A stretch of 46,355 nucleotides of DNA from an uncultured Nocardioidaceae bacterium (GTDB lineage: Bacteria; Actinomycetota; Actinomycetes; Propionibacteriales; Nocardioidaceae): NCBI GenBank assembly GCA_902805845.1, contig CADCUI010000022.1, positions 1 through 46,355 on the forward strand. The letters run 5' to 3'. Shown here piece by piece: positions 36,756 through 45,765 of the stretch (positions within the stretch are counted from its first letter, which is position 1; every line of letters starts with the position of its first letter). Below the pieces are notes generated by a model. That model saw nothing but the letters and a program-made list of their open reading frames with translations, had not been told where the DNA came from and did not search any database. The translations under genes and the position numbers were made by a program.

Positions 36756-36793
36756 GATCCGCGGCTCTCGTGGCGCCATCATCGCTCAGGACC

Positions 36794-36799
36794 TAGGGT
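36794..36799 (+). promoter_or_regulatory. Possible -10 box TAGGGT of the glutamate dehydrogenase gene
   Basis: TAGGGT lies 60 bases before the ATG and predicts a leader of about 54 nt ending in GGGAGGAG. No clear -35. Confidence 0.3.
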
Positions 36800-36859
36800 C
36801 GTAGGACCGGCGCGACGGCCTCTGGGAGCGCGTCGGCTTCCAGGGAGGAGCCAGGCAGG

Positions 36860-39800
36860 ATGCCGAGCGACGGCGCGCAGCGGGACGACGTGATCTCCAA
36901 GGCCGCCACGGTGGCGGCGTCCCGGCGAGGAACCGGCGGACCGCCTCCCGAGGCCGCCGCCACCTACCTCCGCCAGTACTACCGGCACGTGGCGCCCGAC
37001 GACCTCGCGGATCGGAGCGACGTCGACGTGTACGGCGCCGCGATGAGCCAGTACCGGCTGGCCGGCGAGCGACCCCAGGGCCGAGCCCTCGTGCGGGTGT
37101 TCACCCCGACGGTCGCCGACCACGGCTGGTCGGCCGCCGGCCACACCGTCGTCGAGGTCGTCACCGACGACATGCCCTTCCTCGTCGACTCGGTGACGAT
37201 GGAGCTCAACGAGGAGGGTCGCGGGGTCCATCTCGTCGTGCACCCGCAGCTGCTCGTCACCCGCGACATCTCGGGAAAGCTGCTCGAGGTCATCGACAAC
37301 GAGGGGTACGTCGTCGGCTCCCAGCCCGGTGTCTCCCGCGAGTCCTGGATGCACATCGAGGTCGACCGGGAGTCCGACCCCGAGCAGCTGGCCGCTGTCG
37401 AGCAGGCGCTGCGCACCGCGCTCAGCGACGTGCGGGAGGCGGTCGAGGACTGGGACCGCATGCAGCGCCAGGTCGAGGTCGTCGTGGAGGACCTCCGCAG
37501 CAACCCGCCCCCACTGAGCGAGCAGGAGGTCAAGGAGACCACCGAGCTGCTCGAGTGGCTCGCCGACGACCACTTCACGTTCCTGGGCTACCGCGAGTAC
37601 CGCCTCGACGAGGTGGAGGGCGAGACGGTGCTGCGCGCCGTGCCGGGCACCGGCTTCGGCATCCTGCGGGCCGACCAGGACATGTCCGAGGCGTTCGGCA
37701 GGCTGCCTCCGCTGGTCAGGGAGAAGTCCCGGGAGAAGAAGCTCCTCGTCCTCGCGAAGGCGAACTCGAAGGCGACGGTGCACCGTCCCGTCTACCTCGA
37801 CTACGTGGGTGTGAAGACGTTCGGCCCCGACGGTGAGGTGGTGGGGGAGCGACGGTTCCTCGGCCTCTACTCCTCCACCGCCTACACCGAGTCGCTGACC
37901 CGCATCCCGGTGGTGCGCGAGAAGGCCTATGCGGTCATCCAGGCCGCCGGCGCCGACCCGCTGAGCCACACCGGGAAGGCGCTGCTCGACGTCCTGGAGA
38001 ACTATCCCCGCGACGAGCTCTTCCAGACCTCCGTCCAGGAGCTGGTCCCGATCGCGCAGGCGGTGCTCCAGACCCGCGAACGGCGCCAGCTGCGGCTCTT
38101 CGTGCGCCCCGACACCTACCGCCGCTACCTCTCCTGCCTGGTCTACCTGCCTCGTGACCGCTACAACACCGCGGTCAGGGAGAGGATCGCCGCGATCCTC
38201 AAGCGCGAGCTGCGCGGCGAGACGGTCGAGTACACCGCGCGGGTCAGCGAGTCCCTGCTGGCTCGCCTGCACTTCGTGGTGCGCCCGTCCCGCGGCGAGC
38301 TGACGGCCGACGACGTCGACGTGGCGGCCGTAGAGCGCAAGCTCGCCGAGGCCGCCCGGTCCTGGATCGACGACTTCGCCGCCGCGGTCAAGGACGAGTT
38401 CGGCGAGGCGAGAGGCGTGAGCCTCGCCCGCCGGTACGCCGAGTCGTTCCCCGAGGCCTACAAGGAGGACTACGCGGCACGCACCGGGGCCGTGGACCTG
38501 GGCCGCCTCGAGTCGATCGCGGGCGACGAGGGCATCGCGCTGTCCTTCTACCAGCCGATGGACGCCGGTCCCAGCGAGGCCCGGCTGAAGATGTACCGGA
38601 TCGGACCTCCGCTGTCCCTGAGCACGGTGCTGCCCATGCTCTCCACGATGGGCGTCGAGGTCGTCGACGAGCGGCCCTACCAGCTCGACGGGCTGCCCCG
38701 GCCGTCGTACGTCTATGACTTCGGCCTGCGGCACACCCAGCCCATCCCCGGCCAGGCGCGCGAGCTGGTCCAGGACGCGGTGGCCGCGGTGTGGGAGGGG
38801 CTGAACGAGGCGGACGGGTTCAACGGGCTCGTGCTCGGGGCCGGTCTCACCTGGCGTCAGGCCACCGTCCTGCGTGCCTACGCGAAGTACATGCGGCAAG
38901 GCGGCACCCCGTTCGCTCAGGACTACATCGAGGGCGCGCTCAAGGGCAACGCCGAGATCACCCGGCTGCTCGTGGCGTTCTTCGAGGCCCGCTTCGCCCC
39001 GGGGCGCTCCGGCATCCCCGCGGACGGCGAGGCCCGGGTGGCCAAGGTCGCTGACCTCGAGGACCGCATCCTGCGGGCGCTTGACAAGGTCGTGAGCCTC
39101 GACCAGGACCGGATCCTCCGCTCGTACCTGACGGTCATCAAGGCGACCCTGCGCACGAACTACTTCCAGCTCACCGAGCAGCGGCAGCCCAAGGCGTACA
39201 TCTCCTTGAAGCTGGAGCCCAGCGCGATCCCGGAGCTGCCCGAGCCGCGGCCGCGGTTCGAGATCTTCGTGTACTCGCCGCGTGTCGAGGGAGTGCACCT
39301 GCGGTTCGGCGCCGTCGCCCGCGGCGGGCTGCGCTGGAGCGACCGCCGCGACGACTTCCGCACCGAGGTGCTCGGCCTGGTGAAGGCCCAGATGGTCAAG
39401 AACGCCGTCATCGTGCCGGTCGGCGCCAAGGGCGGCTTCTTCTGCAAGCAGCTGCCCCACCCCTCGGACCGCGAGGCGTGGCTGGCCGAGGGGGTCGCCT
39501 GCTACCGGACCTTCATCTGCGGGCTTCTCGACATCACCGACAACCTCGTCGACGGCGAGCAGGTGCCGCCACGCGACGTCGTGCGCCACGACAGCGACGA
39601 CTCCTACCTGGTGGTCGCCGCGGACAAGGGCACCGCGACGTTCTCCGACATCGCCAACGGCGTCGCGGCCGACTACGGCTTCTGGCTGGGCGACGCCTTC
39701 GCGTCGGGCGGCTCTGTCGGCTACGACCACAAGGCGATGGGCATCACCGCGCGCGGAGCCTGGGAGTCGGTCAAGCGGCACTTCCGCGAGCGTGGCATCG

Positions 39801-41740
39801 ACTGCCAGCACGAGGACTTCACCTGCGTGGGCATCGGCGACATGTCCGGCGACGTGTTCGGCAACGGCATGCTGCTCTCCGAGCACACCAAGCTCGTGGC
39901 CGCCTTCGACCACCGCGACATCTTCCTCGACCCGGACCCCGACGCCGCGACGTCGTTCGCCGAGCGACGCCGGCTGTTCGAGCTGCCGCGGTCGAGCTGG
40001 CAGGACTACGACCGGTCGCTGATCTCGCAGGGCGGCGGAGTGTGGTCGCGCTCGGCGAAGTCGGTCCGGGTCAGCCCGCAGGCGCGGGCAGCGCTCGGCA
40101 TCGAGGACGGCGGGGACACCATGACGCCGGCAGAGCTGATGCGCGCGATCCTTCTCGCCGACGTCGACCTGCTGTGGAACGGCGGCATCGGCACCTACGT
40201 CAAGGCGGAGAGCGAGAGCAACGGCGACGCGGGGGACAAGGCCAACGACGCGATCCGCGTCAACGGCGCGGAGCTGCGCTGCAAGGCGGTCGGGGAGGGC
40301 GGCAACCTCGGGCTGACCCAGCTGGGCCGCATCGAGTACGCGCGGCTCGGCGCCGGCGGTGCCGGAGGTCGGATCAACACCGACTTCATCGACAACTCCG
40401 CCGGCGTCGACACCTCCGACCACGAGGTGAACATCAAGATCCTGCTGGACCGGGTGGTGCGCGACGGGGACCTCACGACCAAGCAGCGCAACGAGCTGCT
40501 TGCCTCGATGACCGACGAGGTGGGCGACCTCGTGCTGCGCGACAACTACGAGCAGAACATCGCAGTGGCCACCGCGCTCCACCTGTCGCCACCGCTCCTG
40601 CACGTCCACGAGGACTGGATCCAGCGAATGGAGCGGGCCGGACTGCTCGATCGGGAGCTGGAGTTCCTTCCCTCGACCGAGCAGATCGAGCAGCTCCTCG
40701 AGCTCGAGTCGGGGCTCACCGCGCCCGAGCTAGCGGTTCTGATCTCCTACACCAAGATCGTGCTCGCCGAGGAGCTGCTGCAGACCAGCCTCCCCGACGA
40801 CCCCTTCCTGGTGATCGACCTGTTCGAGTACTTCCCCGAGGCGATGCGCAAGCGGTACGCCGAGCAGATCGAGGCGCACCCGCTACGACGGGAGATCGTC
40901 GTCACTCAGGTGGTGAACCCCCTCATCAACGGTGCCGGGATCACCTTCTTCCACCGGCTGTCGGAGGAGACCGGGGCGTCCGCGGAGGAGCTGGTGCGGG
41001 CCAACTTCGTGGCCCGGGAGATCTTCGGCTCGCGGGCGTTCGTCGACAACGTCTACGCGCTGGACAACCAGATCGAGGCCAGGACCCAGATCCAGATGCG
41101 CATCGTGATGCGCACCCTGGTGGAGCGGGCCACCCGGTGGCTGATCAACAACCGGCGGCCGCCCCTGGACAGCGCCGCGACCGTCGAGTTCTTCAAGGAG
41201 CCGGCCGAGAAGCTCATGCGTGCGATGCCGGAGCTGCTGAGCGGCCGCGAGCTGGGGGCCTACGAGCGCCGCAAGGCCGCGTTCCTCGACAGCGGAGTTC
41301 CCGAGGAGCTGGCGGAGCGGGTGGCGGTGCTGCCGCCGGCGTACACCGTGCTGAGGATCGTGGAGACGGCGCACCGGGACGAGGTCGACGCGCACGAAGT
41401 GGCACGCGTGCACTTCGCCCTCGGGGACCGGCTCGGGCTCTTCGCGCTCCTGGACCGGATCTTCGACCTGCCGCGGGAGGACCGCTGGCAGACGATGGCC
41501 CGGGCCGCGCTCCGCGACGACCTCCACTCGGTGCACAGCGCGCTGACCGCGGAGGTGATGGCGCGGACCTCCGACGACCAGCCGGTCGCCGACCGGATCA
41601 GCGAGTGGGAACGGCTCAACGAGGTCGTGGTGCAGCGGGCGGCACGGACGCTGCAGGAGATCTGCGTCGACGACTTCGCCGACCTCGCCCGGATGTCGGT
41701 CGGGCTCCGGGTGGTCCGCACGCTGCTGGCCAGCCCATGA
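36860..41740 (+). CDS. gdh: NAD-specific glutamate dehydrogenase, large (180-kDa) class
   Basis: Protein of 1626 aa, the usual length of the L-GDH-180 class first described in Streptomyces. An N-terminal half with ACT-like regulatory segments (VVTDDMPFLVDSVTMEL near residue 110) precedes the catalytic core: GGLRWSDRRDDFRTEVLGLVKAQMVKNAVIVPVGAKGGF at about 820-860, the GIGDMSGDVFGNGML segment near 995 and EGGNLGLTQLGRIEYA near 1150. It deaminates glutamate to 2-oxoglutarate and ammonium with NAD. With pruA it completes proline breakdown. AGGGAGGAG lies before the ATG. The stop overlaps phzF by 4 bp (ATGA). Confidence 0.96.
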   Translation: MPSDGAQRDDVISKAATVAASRRGTGGPPPEAAATYLRQYYRHVAPDDLADRSDVDVYGAAMSQYRLAGERPQGRALVRVFTPTVADHGWSAAGHTVVEVVTDDMPFLVDSVTMELNEEGRGVHLVVHPQLLVTRDISGKLLEVIDNEGYVVGSQPGVSRESWMHIEVDRESDPEQLAAVEQALRTALSDVREAVEDWDRMQRQVEVVVEDLRSNPPPLSEQEVKETTELLEWLADDHFTFLGYREYRLDEVEGETVLRAVPGTGFGILRADQDMSEAFGRLPPLVREKSREKKLLVLAKANSKATVHRPVYLDYVGVKTFGPDGEVVGERRFLGLYSSTAYTESLTRIPVVREKAYAVIQAAGADPLSHTGKALLDVLENYPRDELFQTSVQELVPIAQAVLQTRERRQLRLFVRPDTYRRYLSCLVYLPRDRYNTAVRERIAAILKRELRGETVEYTARVSESLLARLHFVVRPSRGELTADDVDVAAVERKLAEAARSWIDDFAAAVKDEFGEARGVSLARRYAESFPEAYKEDYAARTGAVDLGRLESIAGDEGIALSFYQPMDAGPSEARLKMYRIGPPLSLSTVLPMLSTMGVEVVDERPYQLDGLPRPSYVYDFGLRHTQPIPGQARELVQDAVAAVWEGLNEADGFNGLVLGAGLTWRQATVLRAYAKYMRQGGTPFAQDYIEGALKGNAEITRLLVAFFEARFAPGRSGIPADGEARVAKVADLEDRILRALDKVVSLDQDRILRSYLTVIKATLRTNYFQLTEQRQPKAYISLKLEPSAIPELPEPRPRFEIFVYSPRVEGVHLRFGAVARGGLRWSDRRDDFRTEVLGLVKAQMVKNAVIVPVGAKGGFFCKQLPHPSDREAWLAEGVACYRTFICGLLDITDNLVDGEQVPPRDVVRHDSDDSYLVVAADKGTATFSDIANGVAADYGFWLGDAFASGGSVGYDHKAMGITARGAWESVKRHFRERGIDCQHEDFTCVGIGDMSGDVFGNGMLLSEHTKLVAAFDHRDIFLDPDPDAATSFAERRRLFELPRSSWQDYDRSLISQGGGVWSRSAKSVRVSPQARAALGIEDGGDTMTPAELMRAILLADVDLLWNGGIGTYVKAESESNGDAGDKANDAIRVNGAELRCKAVGEGGNLGLTQLGRIEYARLGAGGAGGRINTDFIDNSAGVDTSDHEVNIKILLDRVVRDGDLTTKQRNELLASMTDEVGDLVLRDNYEQNIAVATALHLSPPLLHVHEDWIQRMERAGLLDRELEFLPSTEQIEQLLELESGLTAPELAVLISYTKIVLAEELLQTSLPDDPFLVIDLFEYFPEAMRKRYAEQIEAHPLRREIVVTQVVNPLINGAGITFFHRLSEETGASAEELVRANFVAREIFGSRAFVDNVYALDNQIEARTQIQMRIVMRTLVERATRWLINNRRPPLDSAATVEFFKEPAEKLMRAMPELLSGRELGAYERRKAAFLDSGVPEELAERVAVLPPAYTVLRIVETAHRDEVDAHEVARVHFALGDRLGLFALLDRIFDLPREDRWQTMARAALRDDLHSVHSALTAEVMARTSDDQPVADRISEWERLNEVVVQRAARTLQEICVDDFADLARMSVGLRVVRTLLASP

Positions 41741-42576
41741 CCGGCAGACCGTTCTCACAGGTCGATGTCTTCGCGGCGACGGCGCTCGTCGGCAACCCGG
41801 TGGCGGTGGTCCACTCCGCGGAGGGGCTCAGCGACGACACCATGGCGGCGTTCGCGCGGTGGACGAACCTGTCCGAGACCACGTTCCTGCTGCCCCCGAC
41901 CGACGAGCGGGCCGACTACCGGCTGCGCATCTTCACCCCGGGAGGGGAGCTTCCCTTCGCCGGTCACCCGACCCTCGGCAGTGCCCACGCATGGCTGCAG
42001 GCCGGCGGCGAGCCTGCGCAGGAGGGCCGCCTCGTCCAGGAGTGCGGGGTCGGTCTGGTCGAGGTCCGACGTGAGGCCGGGGGGCTCGCCTTCGCGGCGC
42101 CCGCGCTCCTCCGGTCGGGTCCCGTGGAGGACGAGGTGCTCGCGCAGGTGAGGGAGTCGCTCGGCATCCCGGCCACCGACATCCTCGCGACGGCGTGGGT
42201 CGACAACGGGCCCGGCTGGGTGGGCGTGCAGCTTGCGTCGGCCGAGGCGGTGCTGGCCCTGGAGCCCGACTTCAGCCGGATGCGGGGGCTGGAGGTCGGG
42301 GTCATCGGCGCGCACGCCGAGGGCGGCCCGGCGGACTTCGAGGTGCGGGCGTTCTGTCCCGACTTCTCGGTGCCGGAGGACCCGGTCACCGGCAGCCTCA
42401 ACGCGGGTCTCGCGGTGTGGCTGACCGGGTCGGGCCAGGCGCCCCCGTCGTACACCGTGCGGCAGGGCACCGCGATGGGCCGCCGCGGTGACGTGCGGAT
42501 CAGCACCGATGACGACGGCACGATCTGGGTGGGCGGCGCGTGCCGCACCCTGATCAGCGGCCACCTAAAGCTGTGA
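41737..42576 (+). CDS. PhzF family isomerase-like protein
   Basis: Protein of 279 aa. PhzF/diaminopimelate-epimerase fold with QVDVFAATALVGNPVAVV at the start, catalytic-type E47 in NLSETTFLLPP, FTPGGELPFAGHPTLGSAHAWL and CPDFSVPEDPVTGSLNAGLAVWL. PhzF of Pseudomonas isomerises a phenazine precursor; most homologues outside phenazine clusters have unknown substrates, and no other phenazine gene is present. Its ATG overlaps the glutamate dehydrogenase stop by 4 bp, so they are cotranslated, a link that hints at an amino-acid-related substrate. Ends just before an unusual repeat array. Confidence 0.9.
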   Translation: MTGRPFSQVDVFAATALVGNPVAVVHSAEGLSDDTMAAFARWTNLSETTFLLPPTDERADYRLRIFTPGGELPFAGHPTLGSAHAWLQAGGEPAQEGRLVQECGVGLVEVRREAGGLAFAAPALLRSGPVEDEVLAQVRESLGIPATDILATAWVDNGPGWVGVQLASAEAVLALEPDFSRMRGLEVGVIGAHAEGGPADFEVRAFCPDFSVPEDPVTGSLNAGLAVWLTGSGQAPPSYTVRQGTAMGRRGDVRISTDDDGTIWVGGACRTLISGHLKL

Positions 42577-42578
42577 CC

Positions 42579-42713
42579 ACCCGCCCTTGATGTCTGCTCG
42601 ACCCGCCCTCGATGTCTGCTCGACCCGCCCTTGATGCTGGGCCTACCGACATGAAGGGCGGCTCGACCGGACATGAGGGGCGGGTCGGCCGGACATGAAG
42701 GGCGGGTCGGCGA
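42579..42713. repeat. Inverted array of 22-bp tandem repeats between convergent genes
   Basis: Left arm: 22-bp units at 42579-42600 and 42601-42622, and a third, diverged at its end, from 42623. Right arm: units at 42648-42669, 42670-42691 and 42692-42713 in opposite orientation. The shared core, read in the right-arm direction, is GACAT[C/G]AAGGGCGGGTCG. The unit length is not a multiple of three, so it is not coding. It fills the whole gap between the phzF stop and the ku stop. It could fold as a large cruciform or RNA hairpin and act as a bidirectional terminator, or be a mobile repeat like REP elements. Confidence 0.8.
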
Positions 42714-42715
42714 GG

Positions 42716-43744
42716 TCAGGCTGACTTGCGGGCGGTCGCCTTCTTCGCGGTCTTCTTGGCCGGCTGTTCCTTGGCGGCCGGCTTCTTGGCCGACGTCTTC
42801 TTCGCCGACGTGGATTTGGCGACCGACTTCTTGTCAGCCGACTTGTCGGCCTTCTTGGTCCCGCTCTTGCTGCTGGCCTTCTTCTTCGGCGGCGCTTCGT
42901 CAACCGCGTCGTCAACCGCCTCGTCAGCCTCGTCGGCGTCGTCCGCCACGGCCGTGGGCTCCTCGCCGCGCGCGGTCTTGGCGGCGGACACCGACTTCTG
43001 GAGCGCGGCCAGGAGGTCGACGACCTCGCCGGCCGAGGGGGCTGCTTCCTTGGTCTGCTTGACCTCACCGCCCTCGAGCTTCGCCTGCACCAGCGTCTGC
43101 ACCGCCTCGGCGTAGTCGTCCTCGAACTCGGCCGGGTCGTAGTCGCCGGCCAGCGTCTCGAGCAGCAGCTGCGCCATCTTCAGCTCCTGCGGCTTGGGAG
43201 GCTCCACGTCGCGGAGCGATCCGAAGTCGGGGTTGCGGATCTCGTCGGGCCACATCAGCGTCTGGAGGACGAGTACGTCGTCGCGGACCCGCAGCACTGC
43301 GGGTGTCGTCCGGGTGCGGAGCGCCACGGTGACCACGGCCACCCGGTCGCTCTCGCGGAGCGCGTCGCGCAGCAGCGCGTAGGGCTTCAGGCCGCTCTTC
43401 TCGGGTTCGAGGTAGTAGGACTTCTCGAGCATCATCGGGTCGATCTGGTCCGTGGGGACGAACTTCTCGACGGAGATCTCGCGGCTGCTGTGCGCGGGGA
43501 GCTCCGCGAGGTCGGAGTCGTCGAGGATCACCATCTCGCCGTCGTCGGTCTCGTAGCCCTTGGCGATGTCGGCGTACGCGACCTCCTCGCCGTCGATCGA
43601 GCACACCCGCTGGTACTTGATCCGGCCGCCGTCCTTGGCGTGCACCTGGCGGAACGAGATGTCGTGGCTCTCGGTCGCGGAGTAGAGCTTGACGGGCACG
43701 CTGACCAGTCCGAAGGACACCGCGCCCTTCCACATCGCTCGCAT
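42716..43744 (-). CDS. ku: Ku protein of bacterial non-homologous end joining
   Basis: Protein of 342 aa. The Ku core fits the family: MWKGAVSFGLVSVPVKLYSATE at the start, FRQVHAKDGGRIKYQRVC, KGYE and LEKSYYLEPEK, and VLQTLMWPDEIR. The core binds DNA ends as a homodimer and recruits LigD. After the LigD-interacting region the C-terminal 70 residues are an extended lysine- and alanine-rich tail (SAKKTSAKKPAAKE type), found in actinobacterial Ku and likely to bind DNA non-specifically. Divergent from the ligase gene, 85 bp between starts. Confidence is high. Confidence 0.96.
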   Translation of the reverse strand: MRAMWKGAVSFGLVSVPVKLYSATESHDISFRQVHAKDGGRIKYQRVCSIDGEEVAYADIAKGYETDDGEMVILDDSDLAELPAHSSREISVEKFVPTDQIDPMMLEKSYYLEPEKSGLKPYALLRDALRESDRVAVVTVALRTRTTPAVLRVRDDVLVLQTLMWPDEIRNPDFGSLRDVEPPKPQELKMAQLLLETLAGDYDPAEFEDDYAEAVQTLVQAKLEGGEVKQTKEAAPSAGEVVDLLAALQKSVSAAKTARGEEPTAVADDADEADEAVDDAVDEAPPKKKASSKSGTKKADKSADKKSVAKSTSAKKTSAKKPAAKEQPAKKTAKKATARKSA

Positions 43745-43829
43745 GCGTCCTCCTCGGTCGGTCGGCCCACCCGTACCCTCGTTCGCGGCCGCTCAGGTGT
43801 CCACGGTAGCGATCGGCGAGGATGTGCAC

Positions 43830-44789
43830 ATGCGTCCGATGCTCGCCACGCGGGGGACCTCGGTCCCGGTCGGGCCCGACTGGGTCCACGAGGTCAAGTG
43901 GGACGGCATGCGGGTGCTGGTGTCGGTGACCGGTGGACGGCTCCGGGTCGTGTCGCGCAACGACAACGACGTCACGGTCACCTTCCCCGAGCTGGCGGGC
44001 CTGGCGGACCCCGACCTCCTCGGTGGCCGCGACATCGTGCTGGACGGCGAGATCGTCGCTTTCGCCGACGGCGTACCGGTCTTCGGCGCACTCGCGGACC
44101 GCATGCACGTCCGCAACGCGACCAGAGCCCAGGCGGCGGCCGCCCGCAACCCCGTGACGCTGATGCTCTTCGACCTCCTCTCCCTCGACGGCCTCGACGT
44201 CACCACGCTGCCGTTGACGCAGCGCCGCGCCGCGCTGGAGTCGCTCGGCCTGGAGGACACGCACTGGCGGGTGCCGCCGGTGTACGACGACGGGCAGGTG
44301 CTGCTCGAGGCGACCAAGGCCAGCGGCCTCGAAGGGATCGTCAGCAAGCGACGGTCGTCGCGCTACTGCACGGGGCAGCGCAGCGAGCACTGGCTGAAGT
44401 TCCCGCACCGCCCCTCCGGGTCGTACGTCGTCGGCGGCTGGCGGAATGAGACCGGCTCGACGTCGCGGCTCGGGGCCCTGCTCGTCGGTGAGCCGACGCC
44501 GGACGGCCTGCGCTACCGCGGCCGAGTTGGCAGCGGCGTCACCGGAAAGGCGGCCTCGCAGCTGCGCGAGCTTCTCGACCCGCTGACCCGTCCCGACCCG
44601 CCCTTCATGCAGGCGGTGCCGCGCGAGGACGCCCTCGGCACGACCTGGGTGGACCCCAGGGTCGTCGTGGACGTCGAGTCGCTCGGTCTGACCCCGCAGG
44701 GACGGTTGCGGCAGCCGGCCTACCGAGGAGTGCGCCACGACGTGACGGCCGACGACCTCCTCGACCTCGGAGGCGGCGAGGATGGCTGA
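43830..44789 (+). CDS. ATP-dependent DNA ligase, LigD ligase domain as a separate protein
   Basis: Protein of 319 aa. Nucleotidyltransferase motif I is HEVKWDGMR with K23 as the adenylated lysine; later motifs are LDGEIVAF, LMLFDLLSLDG and EGIVSKRRSSRY, followed by an OB-fold domain with WLKFPHRPSGSYVVGGW. It matches the ligase part of LigD, with no polymerase or phosphoesterase domain attached. It would seal ends held by Ku. GAGGA lies upstream of ATG 43830. The stop overlaps the polymerase gene by 8 bp. Confidence 0.92.
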   Translation: MRPMLATRGTSVPVGPDWVHEVKWDGMRVLVSVTGGRLRVVSRNDNDVTVTFPELAGLADPDLLGGRDIVLDGEIVAFADGVPVFGALADRMHVRNATRAQAAAARNPVTLMLFDLLSLDGLDVTTLPLTQRRAALESLGLEDTHWRVPPVYDDGQVLLEATKASGLEGIVSKRRSSRYCTGQRSEHWLKFPHRPSGSYVVGGWRNETGSTSRLGALLVGEPTPDGLRYRGRVGSGVTGKAASQLRELLDPLTRPDPPFMQAVPREDALGTTWVDPRVVVDVESLGLTPQGRLRQPAYRGVRHDVTADDLLDLGGGEDG

Positions 44790-45708
44790 GCCGGGAGCCG
44801 GTGGTGAAGTGCGCGTGGAGGTCGAGGGCCGCACGCTGACGATCAGCAACCTGGGCAAGGTGCTCTACCCGGAAACCGGTACGACGAAGGGTGAGGTGCT
44901 GCACTACTACGCCCAGGTCGCGCCCGTGCTGCTGCCGCACGTCAAGGACCGGGCGATGACGCGAATCCGCTGGCCGCACGGCACGGCAGGGCCGTCGTTC
45001 TTCGAGAAGAACGCGCCGCTCGGTGCTCCCTCGTGGTTGCGGACCGCGGAGGTGCCGTCGACTGGTTCCCGTGGCGAGTCGCGCCACGGCGACAAGCTCC
45101 TGTTCCCGTTGGTCGACGACCTGGCCGACCTCACCTACCTGGCGAACCTCGCCGCGCTGGAGCTGCACGTGCACCAGTGGCGCGTGGACCGGGAGGGCCG
45201 GCCTGAGCTTCCCGACCGGATGGTCATCGACCTCGATCCGGGCCACCCGGCCGGACTCCACGAGTGCGCCCAGGTGGCGCTGCTGGTGCGCGAGCGCCTG
45301 GCCGACCTGGGTCTTCCCGCTGCGCCGGTCACCAGCGGCAGCAAGGGGCTGCACCTCTACGCACCAATGCCCGGCGACCTCACCGCCGACCAGGTCCGCG
45401 AGGCCGCGAAGCAGATCGCCGATGACCTGCAGAAGCAGCACGGCGATCTGGTGATTTCCCAGATGACGAAGGCGAAACGCCCCGGCAAGGTGTTCCTCGA
45501 CTGGTCGCAGAACACCGGCTCGAAGACCACGATCAGCCCATACTCGTTGCGCGGGAAGGCCGCGCCGTACGTCGCCGCACCGCGCACCTGGGAGGAGATC
45601 GAGGAGGGGGCCGAGGAGCTCGGGGCGCTCTGCCACCTGAGTTATCCAGAGGTGCTCGAGCGGGTCGCCGACCAGGGTGATCTGTTCGGCGAGCAGCTGG
45701 GCGGCTGA
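44782..45708 (+). CDS. LigD polymerase (archaeo-eukaryotic primase-like) domain protein
   Basis: Protein of 308 aa matching the LigD polymerase domain: LTISNLGKVLYPETGTTKGEVLHYY, SFFEKNAP, the metal-binding aspartates D150 and D152 in VIDLDPG, SGSKGLHLYAP and the ending TISPYSLRGKAAPYVAAPRTWEE. Such enzymes fill gaps at broken ends, often with ribonucleotides. The ligase is a separate gene directly upstream with an 8-bp overlap, so the two activities that are fused in mycobacterial LigD are made from one operon. No 3'-phosphoesterase domain is encoded in the window. Confidence 0.93.
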   Translation: MAEPGAGGEVRVEVEGRTLTISNLGKVLYPETGTTKGEVLHYYAQVAPVLLPHVKDRAMTRIRWPHGTAGPSFFEKNAPLGAPSWLRTAEVPSTGSRGESRHGDKLLFPLVDDLADLTYLANLAALELHVHQWRVDREGRPELPDRMVIDLDPGHPAGLHECAQVALLVRERLADLGLPAAPVTSGSKGLHLYAPMPGDLTADQVREAAKQIADDLQKQHGDLVISQMTKAKRPGKVFLDWSQNTGSKTTISPYSLRGKAAPYVAAPRTWEEIEEGAEELGALCHLSYPEVLERVADQGDLFGEQLGG

Positions 45709-45765
45709 CCCCGTCTCGCGGCTCAAGCCGGCGTGACCGACTCCGGAAGGCGGACACAGGGCTTC

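Noticed and set aside
36779-40609. Open frame of 1276 codons on the minus strand across the glutamate dehydrogenase gene
   Set aside because: Antisense shadow of a well-defined enzyme, for the same compositional reason.
41738-42576. PhzF as evidence of a phenazine cluster
   Set aside because: No other phz genes are present; PhzF-like proteins are widespread with unknown substrates.
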